Part shown: piece after piece, positions 1 to 32,420 of the stretch
Layout of the letters: each line of letters starts with the position of its first letter
How positions within the stretch are numbered: the first letter of the stretch is position 1
Assembly (NCBI GenBank): GCA_948146395.1
Contig: OX411557.1
Span: forward strand, 37,922,077 to 37,986,076
Source of the DNA: Fragum whitleyi
Lineage: Eukaryota > Mollusca > Bivalvia > Cardiida > Cardiidae
Reading direction: 5' to 3'
DNA length: 64,000 bases
The notes under the pieces: model-generated
The model's input: only the letters and a program-made list of their open reading frames with translations
What the model was told of the DNA's origin: nothing
Database searches by the model: none
Translations under genes and position numbers: made by a program

Positions 1-102
1 GGAATTTTTGAATGTAAAATAATGATTTTGTCCGTCCGTCTTCATGTTAACTTTTTGCTTCTCAAACGTAATTTTATGTAATTGATGAAAATGTTGGTCC
101 AT

Positions 103-287
103 TGTTGTGTCGCAGGAACAATGGAAAGATAAACTATAGCTTTGGTTACTAACTTTATTTACACAATAATATAATACATGTTAACTCTAACGTAGCCAGT
201 GGAGAACTCCGCGCTGCGCGCCAGTCATGCATATATAGTCATGGCATGAAACCTGATACTTTAGTTAGCCCACGCTAATACACTACA
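103..287 (-). repeat. 3' LTR of the retrotransposon
   Basis: Identical to the 5' LTR. TATA-like sequence lies at about 231-237 and AATAAA (minus strand) at 154-159. The outer flank is the TCCAT target duplication at 98-102. Confidence 0.95.
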
Positions 288-298
288 TCTCTCCCCAA
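288..298 (-). other. Polypurine tract
   Basis: Directly before the 3' LTR the minus strand reads TTGGGGAGAGA, preceded by an A-run. A purine run abutting the LTR is the expected second-strand primer. Confidence 0.7.
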
Positions 299-764
299 GT
301 TTTTTTTAAAATAAAATCATTCTCTATTAATTTTATTTTTTCACTGCATTTTAGACTTTTTCATCACTACTTAATTATTTTTAAACTATTTCTATCAAGC
401 AATTTCTTCTTCCAGGGGAGAAAAAGTTTTGTTTTGTTTTCTTAAATATCAAAAATATCGTAACCACGGCCTTTTCTTAATCGTCTACAAGTTCCCCAGC
501 GTTTATGTAATAACAATCTGCTGTTTGTCTTCAAGTTTATGTGACCTTTAGTACGCCGGTCATGAACTGTCTGTAATCACAATTCTAATCATTTCAATGA
601 TCATTTGTAAACAAAGCATGAAAATCAACATTAAACATGACATTAGTAATGGCAATTAAATGCAGCGTTCGCTTTCCAAGGAAAGTTCACATCTCCATAT
701 CACCTGTGGCAGCAATAAAACTGCGGGGAAGAACTGGACTTAAAGCTATTAATTTCAATCACTG

Positions 765-1853
765 TCAAACATAATCTGAGAAACGCGATGGCATGCGCGT
801 CTTTCTTTTAACACGATATCCACAATTTCCTACTTTTATAGGACTTGTAGTTTTCTGCGGCGGTGTCAGATTTTCTTGGGCCATTTTATCCTTTTCAAAT
901 AATTTCTTTACAGCGGTAATGTTTCTTTTATACGTAACCCCATCACGCTCAATTGTAACCCTATTTCCGAATCTTTCGCGAACAACATAGGGCTTCGACT
1001 CGAAATTTGTGTCAAGCTTATTATTTTTCTGCTGTTTCAACAATACTTTATCGCCTACGTCAATGAGAGATTCCGAAGCGTGTCTCCTTTTGTCGCTATA
1101 CATTTTGCCTTTTTCTTTGATGATCGAATCGCGGTCTCTAGCTTCAGATTCTACGCGGTGATTTTGTAAATTTGGCAATTTCGATCTAATTCTACGACCA
1201 AACAAGAGTTCAGCTGGTGATACACCCGTAGTTGAATGAACAGAGCTACGATACATAAGCAAGAATGTGTCGATTTCATTCTTCCAGCTGCGCCCTTCGG
1301 CTTGTGCGATTTTGATACGTTTAAGCAAGGACCTGTTCTGCCTTTCTACCTCGCCGTTTGCGCTCGGCCATAATGGCGTTGTTTGCCGATGTTTTATACC
1401 GTTTTCTAGCAGAAACTCTTCAAACAGATTACTCGTAAAGTAACTAGCACCGTCCGTCTGTATGGATATCGGATTTCCGTGCCTACTGAAAATACTTTGC
1501 AATATTTTGATAGTACTTTCAGACGTAGGTATTTTACTGTATCCGATTTCAATGAAACGCGAGTAATAATCCACGACTACCAAAATGAAATCTTTCGCAT
1601 TCAACGGTCCTAACCAGTCGATGGCTAGGTGTTCCCAGGGTCCGTTGGGAAGTTCGGTTCGCGTCATTTCTTCTGGTCGTGTTGGGTTCGAAACCAACTG
1701 ACACCCATAACATGTCCTACAATGCTTTTCCGCGTCTTTATCTATATCGGGCCAATACACATTTTGCCTTAAATTATTTTTCATCATGACGATTCCAGGG
1801 TGTGACTCATGGGCAATTTGTAAAATTTGTACGACTGGATTCTGAGAATCCAT
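765..1853 (-). pseudogene. Integrase part of Pol, frame-shifted and fused after a deletion
   Basis: The HHCC zinc domain is visible (HESHPGI, then KHCRTCYGC). The DDE core follows: D in AIDWLGP, D in QTDGASYF, and E in NGEVERQNR. A C-terminal basic domain follows. The segment overlaps the RNase H frame by about 70 bp in another frame. Compared with other Gypsy-type Pol proteins, the region between RNase H and the integrase zinc finger is missing, so the two domains are abutted by a deletion that also changed frame. The downstream end (stop at 765) lies 480 bp before the 3' LTR, and 300-764 has no other gene. Confidence 0.9.
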
Positions 1854-2758
1854 CGTTCAATCCGTGCTGACGGTTTTGAACGCGGTGCAAACAGATACTG
1901 CAACGCCTTGCAGTCAGTCAGAAGCTCAAACTCGGCACCGTAGAGATAAATGTGAAATCTCTCTACTCCAAATATCAAACTAATACATTCTTTTTCTACT
2001 TGACTATACTTTCGTTCTACCGTATTGAGACTTCTGCTTGCATAGCAGATTACTCTTTTCTCACCGCTCTGCTCTTGCACGAGCATTGCTGAGACCCCGA
2101 CAGGCGATGCGTCACAAATTACCTGTGTTTTACCCTTTTTATCAAAATAACCTAGGGTTTTCGCACTCGCTAGTCTCCGTTTTAATTCGTCAAACGCGTT
2201 TTGCTCGGCATCAGCCCATTTAAACGTTACGCCTTTACGCGTAAGTTGCCTCAGAGGCTCGGACACGGTACTTATATCTCTGATATATCTGGCATTGAAA
2301 TTTACAAGACCTAAAAATGAGCGTACTTCGGACGCATTTCGCGGGGCTCGGGCATCCAATACGTCTTGAACACGCGCTTTACTTGGACCAACCCCGTGCT
2401 CAGAAACTACATTTCCCATAAATTCCAACTCTGACATATTAAACTGACACTTCTCGCGATTAAGGGTCAAACCCTTTTCACTAAGCACTTTCAGCACATT
2501 TCTTAAACACTTATCATGCTGCTCTTGCGTAGGAGCGTACACTATGATATCATCCATGATATTTCTCGTATTTTCACATCCCTGAAGGATCTGCTGAAGC
2601 ACATTCTGGTACATTTCGCTGGCACACGAGACTCCGAAAACTAGCCTTTTGTAACGATATTGCCCTTTGTGAGTGACAAACGTTGTTATTTCCCTCGATG
2701 ATTCGTCCAGCTCTATTTGGTGGTAAGCGTTCCGGATGTCGATCTTGCTGAATACCCT
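1784..2758 (-). pseudogene. Reverse transcriptase (palm) and RNase H part of Pol
   Basis: In the same frame as the upstream Gag-protease segment, directly after the TGA. RT motifs follow: KIDIRNAYHQIEL, then the catalytic MDDIIVY box (the usual YVDD position). The RNase H core follows with CDASPVGVSAMLV and the later TDCKAL motif. The last recognisable RNase H residues are around IERWILRIQSY. After that the reading frame runs into integrase DNA in the wrong frame and stops at 1784. The linker normally found between RNase H and integrase is absent. No ATG is expected here because this is the middle of a polyprotein. Confidence 0.9.
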
Positions 2759-4318
2759 TCAGCCGTTCATCTCCTGAAGTACGTCGTCGACAGTAGGTAT
2801 TGTATGACGTACTCGTTTTACTGCTGTATTTGGTAAACGCATGTCCAGACATAGACGAATGTCATCGCCCTTTGGTACGATAACGACGGGTGATACCCAT
2901 CGGCTTGGAGTTGTTACTTTCTCAATTATGTCCATTTGTTCGAGCGAGTCCAGCTTTTTGTCTACTTTCTCCTTGAGATGGTAAGGTATACGTCTTACCG
3001 ATTGTACGATTGGGTCAACTTTTTCATCAATAGGTATGTGTAACTGATAGTCCCTGAGTTTACCTATCCCAGTAAACATGGTCGGAAATTCCTTTTCTAT
3101 GTCCGATTCAACTTTGCACACCTTGGGTCCTATTCTCAATACATCTAATTTTATACCAGTGTCTCTACTAAGCAAAGATTGGCCCTTTCCTTCTAATACC
3201 ACAAACTCGACATTTTGAAGTTTTCTATCGTTTCCTTCGACGTCAACGCAGAATTTTCCTGCTAATTGTAGAGGTTTTTGGCTGCCATACGCGAAAAGCT
3301 TCTTTCCCGATTTTTCATGGGAAAGGCATTTGAACGATTTCTGTGACTTGAGAAATTCCCAGGTGTTGCGATCTATGATATTGCATGATGACCCGGAGTC
3401 AATCAGCATTTTCAGAGGAACATTCCCGACATTTACAGTTATGATTGAGTCAGAAAACTTCTCACTCACCGTGAATGTAAAGTTGTCGTCCGATCCGGAT
3501 CCATGGTCCGCTAATTCATGCTCCACAGAACGCACTTTATTTCTTTGTCCCCGTTTTCCAAATCTCTTTGCCTCGGCCCTACACTTTTTGCTGAAGTGTC
3601 CTATCTTTTTACAGTTGTTACAAGTCGCGTTCTTTGCGGGGCACGTCTGATCCTTGGCGTAATGTCCCAATTTACCACAATTATAACATTCCACGTTTTT
3701 CCGCCTATACTGTGGTTTATGCTTCACTTCTAATCTGAGAGCACTGTCCTTACGTGCTTCACTACCAAAATGACCGTTCTCAATTTTAGCTGCACTGTCC
3801 TGCGCTCTTTCGTAGGTGGACGCAAGTTCGAGCACTTTGTCCAAAGTTAGATCTTTCTCACAGAGGAATTTTCGCCGTAGTGTTGAAGAAGAGCATTTTT
3901 CAACTATTTGGTCCTTTATTCTATCGTTTGTGTTTTCGAATTCGCAGGTAAGGGCAAGGTGTTTAAGCCTCGTTGTGAATTCCTGAATTGTTTCATTTTC
4001 ACCTTGTCTCTCGGAATTGAACTTATGTCTCTCAAAACTAATGTTCTTCTTAGATTTAAAGTACTCCTCTAAACTTTGCACAGCTCTGTCGTAGTCATTG
4101 TCGGCTCCCGTATTGTCCAGAGTCTCAAAGATTTGCTGTATTTCTGGACCGGCCAAATGTAGAAGCAGCGCTCGTTTCTGGGCCTTGTCGGTAACCCCAG
4201 ATCCCGTGACAAAATACCGGAATGATTTCAACCATCTTTCCCACTTTCCGGATATACTCGAGTTGTCACCGTTTGTCGTGAATGGTTCCACACTTGGAAC
4301 GCTCAATGCTTTTGCCAT
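2759..4318 (-). pseudogene. Gag - protease - start of reverse transcriptase, interrupted by TGA
   Basis: The frame is open from the primer site, but the first good ATG before the Gag-like sequence is at 4318 (MAKALSVPSVEP); another in-frame ATG lies at 4384. Numbering from 4480, a Gag-like helical region spans about 75-235. The first zinc knuckle is at C265-C280, with unusual CX2CX4HX6C spacing. The second is at C287-C300 with canonical CX2CX4HX4C spacing. An aspartic protease motif (LIDSGSS) is centred on D361. The RT finger region (WVSPVVIVPKG) starts near 528. The frame stops at TGA 2759-2761 inside RT; RT-like coding continues in the same frame after it. So this is a nonsense change within Pol rather than the end of a natural ORF. 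Products would be Gag and protease without an active polymerase. Confidence 0.9.
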
Positions 4319-4466
4319 TGTCTCGACACAAGGATTCTCCCAAAATTCAAAATCAACGGAATTTAATCCAATCGGTTTAAACATGTAAACTCGGAATTTA
4401 ATCCATAAACTGACTTCATACAGTCCGGAATTTAATCCATTCAAATCTGTCCAAGATATAATCCTT

Positions 4467-4479
4467 ATCCTCGTCGCCA
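4467..4479 (-). other. Primer binding site, tRNA-Ser type
   Basis: Five bases inside the 5' LTR the minus strand reads TGGCGACGAGGAT. This is the complement of the 3' end (..ATCCTCGTCGCCA) of metazoan tRNA-Ser(GCT), a 13-base match including the CCA tail. The match is seen in the sequence; the tRNA end is general knowledge. Confidence 0.8.
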
Positions 4480-4484
4480 AACTT

Positions 4485-4669
4485 TGTTGTGTCGCAGGAA
4501 CAATGGAAAGATAAACTATAGCTTTGGTTACTAACTTTATTTACACAATAATATAATACATGTTAACTCTAACGTAGCCAGTGGAGAACTCCGCGCTGCG
4601 CGCCAGTCATGCATATATAGTCATGGCATGAAACCTGATACTTTAGTTAGCCCACGCTAATACACTACA
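4485..4669 (-). repeat. 5' LTR of the retrotransposon
   Basis: 185 bp, identical over its whole length to the copy at 103-287. On the minus strand it begins TGTAGTG and ends ACACAACA. It contains a TATATA box (about 4613-4619) and, about 75 bp further on, an AATAAA signal (about 4536-4541). This gives a plausible promoter and polyadenylation signal inside one compact LTR. Confidence 0.95.
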
Positions 4670-4674
4670 TCCAT

Positions 4675-5265
4675 ATAGAAGTCAAACGGACTATACAAGT
4701 TCACCGACATGAATACGATTCGTCCTTAGTAGCCTATGAATTGACTGTATTGTCAAAAGCATCTTACATATTTTCCATGAAATAATCTGCCCCATGAGCA
4801 TTCTTTATGGATTAGTATGGGCTATAGTTAGGTCTGCCACATAGCTTTCACAAAAATGGCGCCGATGTTGATATAATTTCACATGAAAAGTTTTAATTTG
4901 CCAAGACTAAAGATGCCCTAGCTAACATGAAAATTTCAGCCCAAGGGCGTAACTACCATAACGCACATTACGCAATTGCGTAATACAATATTAATCCTCT
5001 GTCGAAAAATGTCGTTGGTGAATGAGCATAACATCGTTACTACAGCTTTCTCAAGCTGTAGTTACGATGTTTTGACCATTCATCAATGTTTAGATTATCA
5101 AAATTGTCCCTTTGGACCCCTGTCTGTCTACTACGAACGGCTTTATATCTTCAGGTGGTCGCCAGTTTTGAGCGTATGAATTTCAAAATCAAAGTTACGC
5201 CGATGCAGCCAGCAGTTCATGACCTGAAACTTAACGTGAAAATAGTGGCGAAGAACTACAACAGG
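4675..5265. other. Intergenic, with a 19-bp-arm hairpin at 5030-5071
   Basis: No coding region is recognisable. A near-perfect inverted repeat has arms 5030-5048 and 5053-5071 around ACTACAGCTT/AAGCTGTAGT. The same hairpin core recurs at 53946-53982 and, more diverged, near 58370-58405, so it is a dispersed short repeat. Confidence 0.5.
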
Positions 5266-5750
5266 GGTTGACACTTACTCCTGAGATTCAGGAGTCAATT
5301 GGACTCCTAACAAATGCAATCAATGTGTCCAGGCTCGAAGTAAGCAGTCCTAATTTTCATTATTGGAGAAAATTACGGAAAAGAAGAAATTGCTTGTTAC
5401 AAGCAATTTAGGATGAGAAAATGCATGCAAAGAGGGGTAAAATTGGCAAACTGTTTGCACACTGCATGTTACAAGCAATTTCTTCTTTTCCACTATTTTC
5501 TTCCAAAGAAGAGTTGGCTTTTTTTTCAAAACACTGCATGTTTCAAGTTAATGTTTTCTTCAGCCACCTTTTTATGTAAAAAGGTCTACAGTTTTGGCAA
5601 GTGCAAAAAGACACTGCTCTGTACTTTTTGTTTTTCAATCAATGCTCCTGTAACCCTTGGAGTCCATCGGACCCCTTATTTGCATATGGAAAGAGTCCTA
5701 ACTGGTAAACAGAGAGTCTCGGACTCACGGACTCCCCTAAGTGTCAAACC
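5266..5750. mobile_element. MITE-like element with GGTTGACACTTA ends
   Basis: Ends GGTTGACACTTA (5266-5277) and TAAGTGTCAAACC (5738-5750) are inverted repeats with one extra base. The arms stay related for about 45 bp inwards (GAGTC/GACTC-rich). Inside are two AAGAAGAAATTGCTT hairpin arms also seen in the elements at 12984 and 28131. Confidence 0.45.
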
Positions 5751-6640
5751 ATGTACAATGTATAAAATTGTCTTTTCGTGACATGAACATCTTCACCGTG
5801 AGTTCCCCTCTCACATTAACGTGGCGTTGATATGATGATGATCTTTCGAACGGTACGTGTTTTTATTTTCGTTGAGTTATTTCAACGAACCCGTAGAATC
5901 TTTTTTTCTTATATCGAAAATAATATTGAATAATACTGTCGGAGTGCGGATTGGCAGCACCATGGACCAAGGCTTTGAGAGATCCTGGCCAGGGACTCTC
6001 CTATTGTATAGGCTAGGTTCCGTGCCCTGGCGGCATTTTTTTTTTTTTTTTTGAATTTTATGGAGAACCCTCATAACATTGAAACTTTTAATGTATGCTT
6101 AGAAACAAAATAAAGCGTTATCTGCCCATTTTTTTCGCCTCAAATAGGCCCGAAGTGTGATCAGATGATAATCTCTCGCAATTTATAGACAGGCCTTTAT
6201 TACACTAACACAAAGTTTAAAAAGTTAAACAAATAGGGCCCCCCTACATGCTTAAAAGGAAAATTGATAACGGCCGCGGCATTTTTTTATATATAAAAAA
6301 GGGTAGTGAAACGTCTGGGTAGGAAACCTCTTAAAAGTGAAATGTCTCAAGTGTGAGCAGTCTCAATTGTGAAAGTAAGAAAGTAAGTAAGTAAGTAAAC
6401 TTTATTTAAAGTCGGTAAGACAATTAACAAATAACATAAGCTCAAATGAGCTTTTTAACCGATAAAGTGAAACGTCTGACACCATGGATGCAGTTCTTTA
6501 AGAAACGTACTTGGAAAATCTTGTTCAAAATGCATTCACTTTGAAGCCAGAAGAACATTGATTTTATTTGCTTTGTTTCTAATCCAGCGGAGAAGAAAAT
6601 TACCCGCTAAACCAGTTTTTAAATTCACGCCCAGTTTAAC
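5751..6640. other. Intergenic upstream of hexosaminidase
   Basis: No gene is visible. Only a T-run (6039-6051) and a short GTAA run (6378-6400) stand out. Confidence 0.4.
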
Positions 6641-6644
6641 TTGT

Positions 6645-6699
6645 ATCACGTGATGCACGTATGTAAGTCATGTGCCTAGCAATAAAACCGTCATGTGAC
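6645..6699 (+). promoter_or_regulatory. Cluster of E-box / M-box (CLEAR-like) sites before hexosaminidase
   Basis: Three sites lie 34-88 bp before the start codon: ATCACGTGAT (6645-6654), GTCATGTGCC (6667-6676) and GTCATGTGAC (6690-6699). The last differs by one base from the CLEAR consensus GTCACGTGAC bound by TFEB/MITF-family factors, and it contains the M-box TCATGTGA. Vertebrate lysosomal hydrolase genes, HEXA included, are known TFEB targets. A role in this animal is inference. Confidence 0.5.
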
Positions 6700-6732
6700 C
6701 CTAACTGCTCAAGTGATATACAATTAACAAAG

Positions 6733-29185
<22,453 letters not shown>

Positions 29186-29364
29186 CAGAATATATCTGAA
29201 TGAACTTGCCATAATAAGTAAACCATTTGAAGTTTTTTTTCTATTCACATTTCACAGAAAAAAGATTTGTTAAATAATCATAATTGTTTTATATATTTTT
29301 ATTGCACTTACACAAAAATGAAAGGAAATAAACTGTGGGAAAGTTAGAAAATTGCCTGTTAAAA

Positions 29365-29550
29365 GAAATTTGAGCCTGTGTGTGACATTTCCAATAATTT
29401 TATATGTATTCATATCTATGTATATAGCGCAGATGAAGACTCTGTTCAGACTGTGCAGCTGCACAGGCTGAACTGAGTCTTAACGTTGCGCACATGTGAA
29501 TTTGTTGGAAATGTCATGCACTGGCTCATTTAAGCCTGTGCTTGACATTT
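29365..29550. mobile_element. Palindromic MITE after the hexosaminidase polyadenylation signal
   Basis: Arms GAGCCTGTGTGTGACATTTCC and GGAAATGTCATGCACTGGCTC, with centre CAGACTGTGCAGCTGCACAG. A relative is at 37564-37805. Confidence 0.6.
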
Positions 29551-30469
29551 CCATCTATTCCTATTGTTTGTGGTTCACATACTTTAAGCAATGTTGATAG
29601 ACACACAGATAATTAAGAACAATTACTACAGTTAAGCACAGTGTGAAATTGACAAGATAAATGATATTGGAATCTTTTTTAAATGAAATTCAATGAGTGA
29701 GAGAACTTAGTTTTGAAGCAAATAAAAGGGAGGGAACCCAATGTTGCTAATTTTGTTCATCTTGAACAAAATTATTGTTATTTATAACCTCTCTTTGGTA
29801 AAATATTCATAAAAGTTCTAAAATAGCTTTTCATGTCTTTCCAAACAAATTATACCCTTCAAAATCAATAGAGTCGATGAAATCTTAGTTGAACTGGGTT
29901 CAGTCCCAGGTTGAATGAAAATGTTTTATGACATATCTCTCACGTTGAGTGGATATAATTCTGTAAACTCCAGTTGGATGAGCTGGCGATGTCCTCGAAA
30001 AGATGGAGTGGTAAGACAAAAAACTCACAAATTGGGCAAATATTTTACCAACTTTTATTGTCCATATATGAGCTCTTTTGATTGACGAACTATTGCACTA
30101 TTCCAGCCTGTCAATTATGCACGATTTACAGTGCTGACAGCACTTTGATTCATTTTAGACTTAGCAAACACATGAGTTTGTTGGAACTGTCACATGCAGG
30201 CTCATTTATCGTTCTTGTTTATTGTTTTCTATCCTTAAAGCATTTTGATCAAATGCTTTGAATTAAGAAAAATACAATGAAAATACTGGCCTGCTATATT
30301 GGCATTGTCCTTAAGCAAAACACTGAATTGTAAAACTCTCCGTCATTTCTTTATACTAGTCATAATTTTCAATACAATGTTGCCCATATAAAGAAGAACA
30401 TTGTAGAATTGACAACATGAATACATGAAAACTTTTGCAGATAGTATAGCAAAAAATCAATCATATAGA

Positions 30470-30870
30470 GGATATTGAATTAGTGGTCAAGGAATACTGA
30501 ATTTATTAAACAAGTCATCTATAAACAGATGAAAACAAGGCTGCGCCGAGTTTTAATCTGTTTTAGATGACGAGTTTAATACATTCAGTATTTAATGAGC
30601 ACAAATTTGATATTGTATGACCCGAACATTTGCGACAAGTCGTCAAAATTCTTGAAATTCAACATTTCAATTTTCTGCGAAACTAATAACGCTGTTTTAA
30701 ACTGACGTAACAATATATATATTATGACGTCATTTTTGCAGTTAAAAAATAGTGTTGCCATTCACTCGTTTGCATACTTATTCAACTAGTGTAATAACAC
30801 CTGTATAATATCAAAATTTTTCTACGGGGTTATTTCACTCCAACGACGTAGGTCATATTATAAGAATAAT
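30470..30870. mobile_element. TATAGAGGATATTGAA-type element, copy 1
   Basis: It starts CATATAGAGGATATTGAA. It contains a hairpin AACAGATGAAAACAAGGCTGCG..TTTTAATCTGTTTTAGATGA and ATGACGTCA. It ends near TTATTTCACTCCAACGACG. An inverted copy is at 53425-53822. Confidence 0.65.
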
Positions 30871-31149
30871 GATTATATAGCAAAAAGATATGTAGGACTA
30901 ATTAACATTGTCCTCTTTCTTTGTACATATTTGGTTGTGGCTTAATCTTGACATGCTTAAATATATCAAAATCTTGTTTTCTTTTCTTTACACTATGTTT
31001 TATAGCATGATATATTTGGTATATAGAATAAAACAAAAAATCATGCAATATATAATAAAACAATAAATAATACAATCTGTAAATTCTTGTTGAAATTTAA
31101 ACCATAAATTTGAAAGCGGAATTTTAGAATTTTTATATGATAATACAGT

Positions 31150-31870
31150 TAATTACATCGTGAAATTGACATTCATCTTGATCAAATTCATTGCAAATCA
31201 CTCATTCAGCGCTCCATTCATTCTTTCCAATCACTCACTCAAACAATTCAAAAACACTCAAACCCAAAAAAATAAAGAATCAAGAACATCATTCAAAATA
31301 GATTTTGATAGAGAAAAGTCGCGCTTTCACTGACATAATTCAGTGTTCAGTCGAGGAACAATACTTTTCGAGCCCACAAACTTTGACCTTGAAATTAGCC
31401 ATTAACCTTTGCCCTGCAGCCACGACTAGTTTAATGGCACTTCTACACTTTGAGGGGGAACATTCGTGCCAAATGACTTTGAAATCCATCTACACTTAAG
31501 AAAATCGTGAAATTGAATATAAATCCCCTCAAAACTATTCTCGCTCACTCAGCGCTCCATTTATTCAGTCAAATTACTAACTCAAACCATTCAAAAACGC
31601 TCCAAAATCACTAAAACTGGATTTTGTAAGGTTAATTATTAGTGTCTTATGCGTTGGTGAAGACAGAGAAAGCTACCCATAGAACCTGTATGAATATTGT
31701 ATTAAATGGAGGTAATAAATATCGCTGATTTTGTTCGTCTTGAACAAAATTAGCCCTTTTGGATTACCTCCCTTAAGTATCACTCAAATCTCGCTCCACA
31801 CACTCACTTAATTTCAATATGACAATAGGCAATGTTTAATTGACGTAAACTAGCAAACTACATTTTATAC
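31150..31870. mobile_element. Two adjoining CAGTTAACAACATCG-family MITE fragments
   Basis: CATCGTGAAATTGACATTC at 31157 and ATCGTGAAATTGAATATAAA at 31504 mark two copies. The second has the internal GGAGGTAAT..ATTACCTCC hairpin (31712-31774). Confidence 0.6.
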
Positions 31871-32025
31871 AGATTCTTGTCAAACAATCGAAACTTAACA
31901 ACACGTGATCAAATATACATATTTTGATTGGATTTGCCCTGAACAAAATCGCAAAGATTCATGCACTAATCTACACTCACCGCAAGTTGGTTCAAATACT
32001 ACTTTTCAGTGCAAATCTGTTTTGC

Positions 32026-32399
32026 TTATCTTTCAATTCTTTGTAGTTATATATATATTTCTTTAATGATTGATAAACTCACCGCAAAAGCAGTGAAATT
32101 ATCAAAAACTTATACCCTGCTTTTGTGCATTTCATCCTATCTGACGTCATCTATGCGGGGCGAAATAAGTGACGTCACAATGAACGTTGCATAGCAATCA
32201 CGCGCAAGATGACGCGCTTTACGAAAATATGTCCTAGAAATTTCAAATTTTGTCTCATTTTTGCATTAAAGAAATAGAATAATCGTTTGTTTTTCGAGTA
32301 AGATCGATTAATATTTCATTTCGTGAAAAACAAAAGCTGTATTTTCACTCAATGAAATATAAATCGATCTTACACTTAAACAAACGATTATCCTCTATA
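32026..32399 (+). mobile_element. TATAGAGGATA-type element, family 2, copy 1
   Basis: It contains CTCACCGCAAAAGCAGTGAAATTATC, TGACGTCATCTATGCGGGG, TGACGTCACAATGAACGTTG, and a palindromic end AGTAAGATCGATTAATATTTC..GAAATATAAATCGATCTTAC, closing with ATTATCCTCTATA. The end lies 22 bp from the lectin stop codon, so it falls in that gene's 3' UTR. Other copies: 45832-46205 and 62092-62470. Confidence 0.75.
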
Positions 32400-32420
32400 T
32401 ATATATTTGCGTGACTTGAA

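Larger units (their letters stand above)
103..4669 (-). mobile_element. Ty3/Gypsy-type LTR retrotransposon, Mag/Steamer-like, full length but defective
   Basis: The element is bounded by two identical 185-bp direct repeats, each with TG..CA ends in both orientations. A perfect 5-bp target duplication TCCAT sits at 98-102 and 4670-4674. It is read on the minus strand: 5' LTR, primer site, Gag with two zinc knuckles, protease, reverse transcriptase, RNase H, integrase, purine tract, 3' LTR. The domain order RT-RH-IN is that of Metaviridae (Ty3/Gypsy). A tRNA-Ser-type primer site, short LTRs and a single Gag-Pol frame suggest the Mag lineage, which includes Steamer of clams; lineage assignment is inference. 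Identical LTRs imply a recent insertion, yet the coding region has an in-frame TGA at 2759-2761 and a deletion with frame change near 1845. It therefore looks non-autonomous and was probably copied by proteins supplied by another element. Confidence 0.95.

Noticed and set aside
2574..2852. 92-codon minus-strand frame inside the retrotransposon
   Set aside because: Out-of-frame shadow of the RT domain; the RT motifs are in the neighbouring frame across the TGA.
6670..6732. Upstream ATG extending the hexosaminidase first exon
   Set aside because: The extra 21 residues contain no signal-peptide features and overlap the E-box cluster; the ATG at 6733 directly precedes a good signal peptide.
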